Assembly (NCBI GenBank): GCA_002321855.1
Contig: DCMX01000050.1
Span: forward strand, 1-13,785
Length of the DNA: 13,785 nt
Direction of reading: 5' to 3'
DNA from: Fidelibacterota bacterium UBA1611
Lineage (GTDB): Bacteria > Fidelibacterota > Marinisomatia > Marinisomatales > UBA1611
Shown here: piece after piece, positions 13,083 through 13,785 of the stretch
Position numbering within the stretch: position 1 is the stretch's first letter
Layout: each line of letters starts with the position of its first letter
Notes under the pieces: generated by a model
Database searches by the model: none
What the model was told of the DNA's origin: nothing
What the model saw: only the letters and a program-made list of their open reading frames with translations
Program-made: the position numbers and the translations under genes

Positions 13083-13785
13083 TTGATATCGTTCTCATCA
13101 TATTTTCCGCCTAATAATAGATAAAGAATCGCCATTCTTGATGCAACACCATTTAAGACCTGATCTAGAATAATAGCCTGATCACTGTCTGCGACAGCAC
13201 TATCTATTTCAACCCCTCGATTCATAGGGCCTGGATGCATGATCACTATTTCTTTAGCGTGTTTTTCCAATCGCTCCTCAGTAATCCCAAAGAGACCACG
13301 ATATTCTCGTATCGAAGGTATCAAACCCACTCCCATCCGTTCATTCTGGACTCGAAGCACATTCAGTGCATCAGCCCATTCCAAGACTTCATCGATATTA
13401 TAATTTATTTTCACACCCAAATCAGTTATATGAGGTGGTATCAAGTGTGCTGGTCCGCACAGTGTAATTTCTGCACCCATACATTTCAACCCAAAAATAT
13501 TACTGAGAGCGACCCGGCTATGACATATATCGCCAATAATCCCAATCTTTAGACCCTTTATCTTTCCAAATTTCTCATAAAGTGTCATCATATCTAGAAT
13601 TGCCTGAGTTGGATGTTCATGGGTACCATCACCAGCATTGATAATTACAGCATCAATGAATTCGGCCAAATGTCTTGGTGCTCCCGGCGTTGGGTGCCGT
13701 ATCACCACAGCATCAATCTTCATGGCTTCGATATTTTGGACCGTATCTTTAAAACTTTCGCCTTTTTTTAAACTGCTGGATGAAG
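13079..13785 (-). CDS. pyrB: Aspartate carbamoyltransferase catalytic chain, 5' end cut by the window
   Basis: PyrB joins carbamoyl phosphate and aspartate, the first committed step of pyrimidine synthesis. The frame is open to the right edge; an internal ATG at 13723 is not the true start, because family sequence continues upstream of it: SSSLKKGESFKDTVQNIEAM, read from 13783. About 234 residues are present. Motifs are IRHPTPGAP, the carbamoyl-phosphate/aspartate-domain hinge 'INAGDGTHEHPTQAILDMMT', 'IGDICHSRVALSN', 'LRVQNERM', and MHPGPMNRGVEI near the C-terminus. About 70-80 N-terminal residues, including the carbamoyl-phosphate-binding STRT loop, lie outside the window. It overlaps pyrC by 4 bp. 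The gene order pyrB-pyrC is common; no regulatory subunit gene (pyrI) or pyrR is visible here. Confidence 0.95.
   Translation of the reverse strand, partial: SSSSLKKGESFKDTVQNIEAMKIDAVVIRHPTPGAPRHLAEFIDAVIINAGDGTHEHPTQAILDMMTLYEKFGKIKGLKIGIIGDICHSRVALSNIFGLKCMGAEITLCGPAHLIPPHITDLGVKINYNIDEVLEWADALNVLRVQNERMGVGLIPSIREYRGLFGITEERLEKHAKEIVIMHPGPMNRGVEIDSAVADSDQAIILDQVLNGVASRMAILYLLLGGKYDENDIK

Noticed and set aside
1..13785. CRISPR array, insertion sequence, phage or defence island
   Set aside because: No regularly spaced repeats, transposase, integrase, terminal repeats or defence-associated domains were seen; the gene content is core metabolism and translation plus envelope proteins.

Overview
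This AT-rich chromosomal window looks like core genome of a marine FCB-group bacterium. Candidatus Marinimicrobia (SAR406) or a close relative is my best guess. The reasons are a Por/T9SS-type C-terminal sorting tail with an NYPNPFNP motif, a Bacteroidota-style secreted protein (CarboxypepD_reg plus DUF4294), an adenosylcobalamin-dependent (class II) ribonucleotide reductase, and weak Shine-Dalgarno sequences at most genes. The taxonomic call is inference. The gene identities below are mostly secure from motifs.

Layout. At 1-62 is the 5' end of a gene running off the left edge on the minus strand, possibly a SAM methyltransferase. At 85-1179 (-) is a YkvI-type multi-pass transporter. At 1325-2011 (-) is an unrecognised small secreted protein followed by a clear intrinsic terminator. 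It is divergent from 2079-2846 (+), a secreted CarboxypepD_reg/DUF4294 protein. At 2872-5274 (-) is a large secreted CotH-kinase/lamin-tail protein with a T9SS tail. A 416-bp non-coding stretch (5275-5690) carries several dyad symmetries and two candidate divergent promoters. It precedes nrdJ (5691-8117, +). A bidirectional terminator at 8144-8172 separates nrdJ from the convergent housekeeping block.

The right half (8191-13785) is one continuous minus-strand block, in transcription order pyrB (5' truncated by the window edge), pyrC, rplM, rpsI, rpsB, tsf, pyrH, frr. pyrB/pyrC overlap by 4 bp. A 77-bp gap with a candidate promoter separates pyrC from rplM, and gaps inside rplM-frr are 0-15 bp. 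The block joins two steps of de novo UMP synthesis (PyrB, PyrC) and UMP kinase (PyrH) to ribosomal proteins L13, S9 and S2, elongation factor Ts and ribosome recycling factor. rpsI most likely starts at TTG, one base after the rplM stop.

I see no CRISPR array, mobile element, tRNA/rRNA gene or defence system, and no convincing wholly new biological system. The points most worth a second look are: apparent replacement of all four cysteines of the NrdJ TSCPD domain, the dyad-rich nrdJ upstream region, the orphan secreted protein with a possible internal repeat, and the domain mix of the CotH protein.
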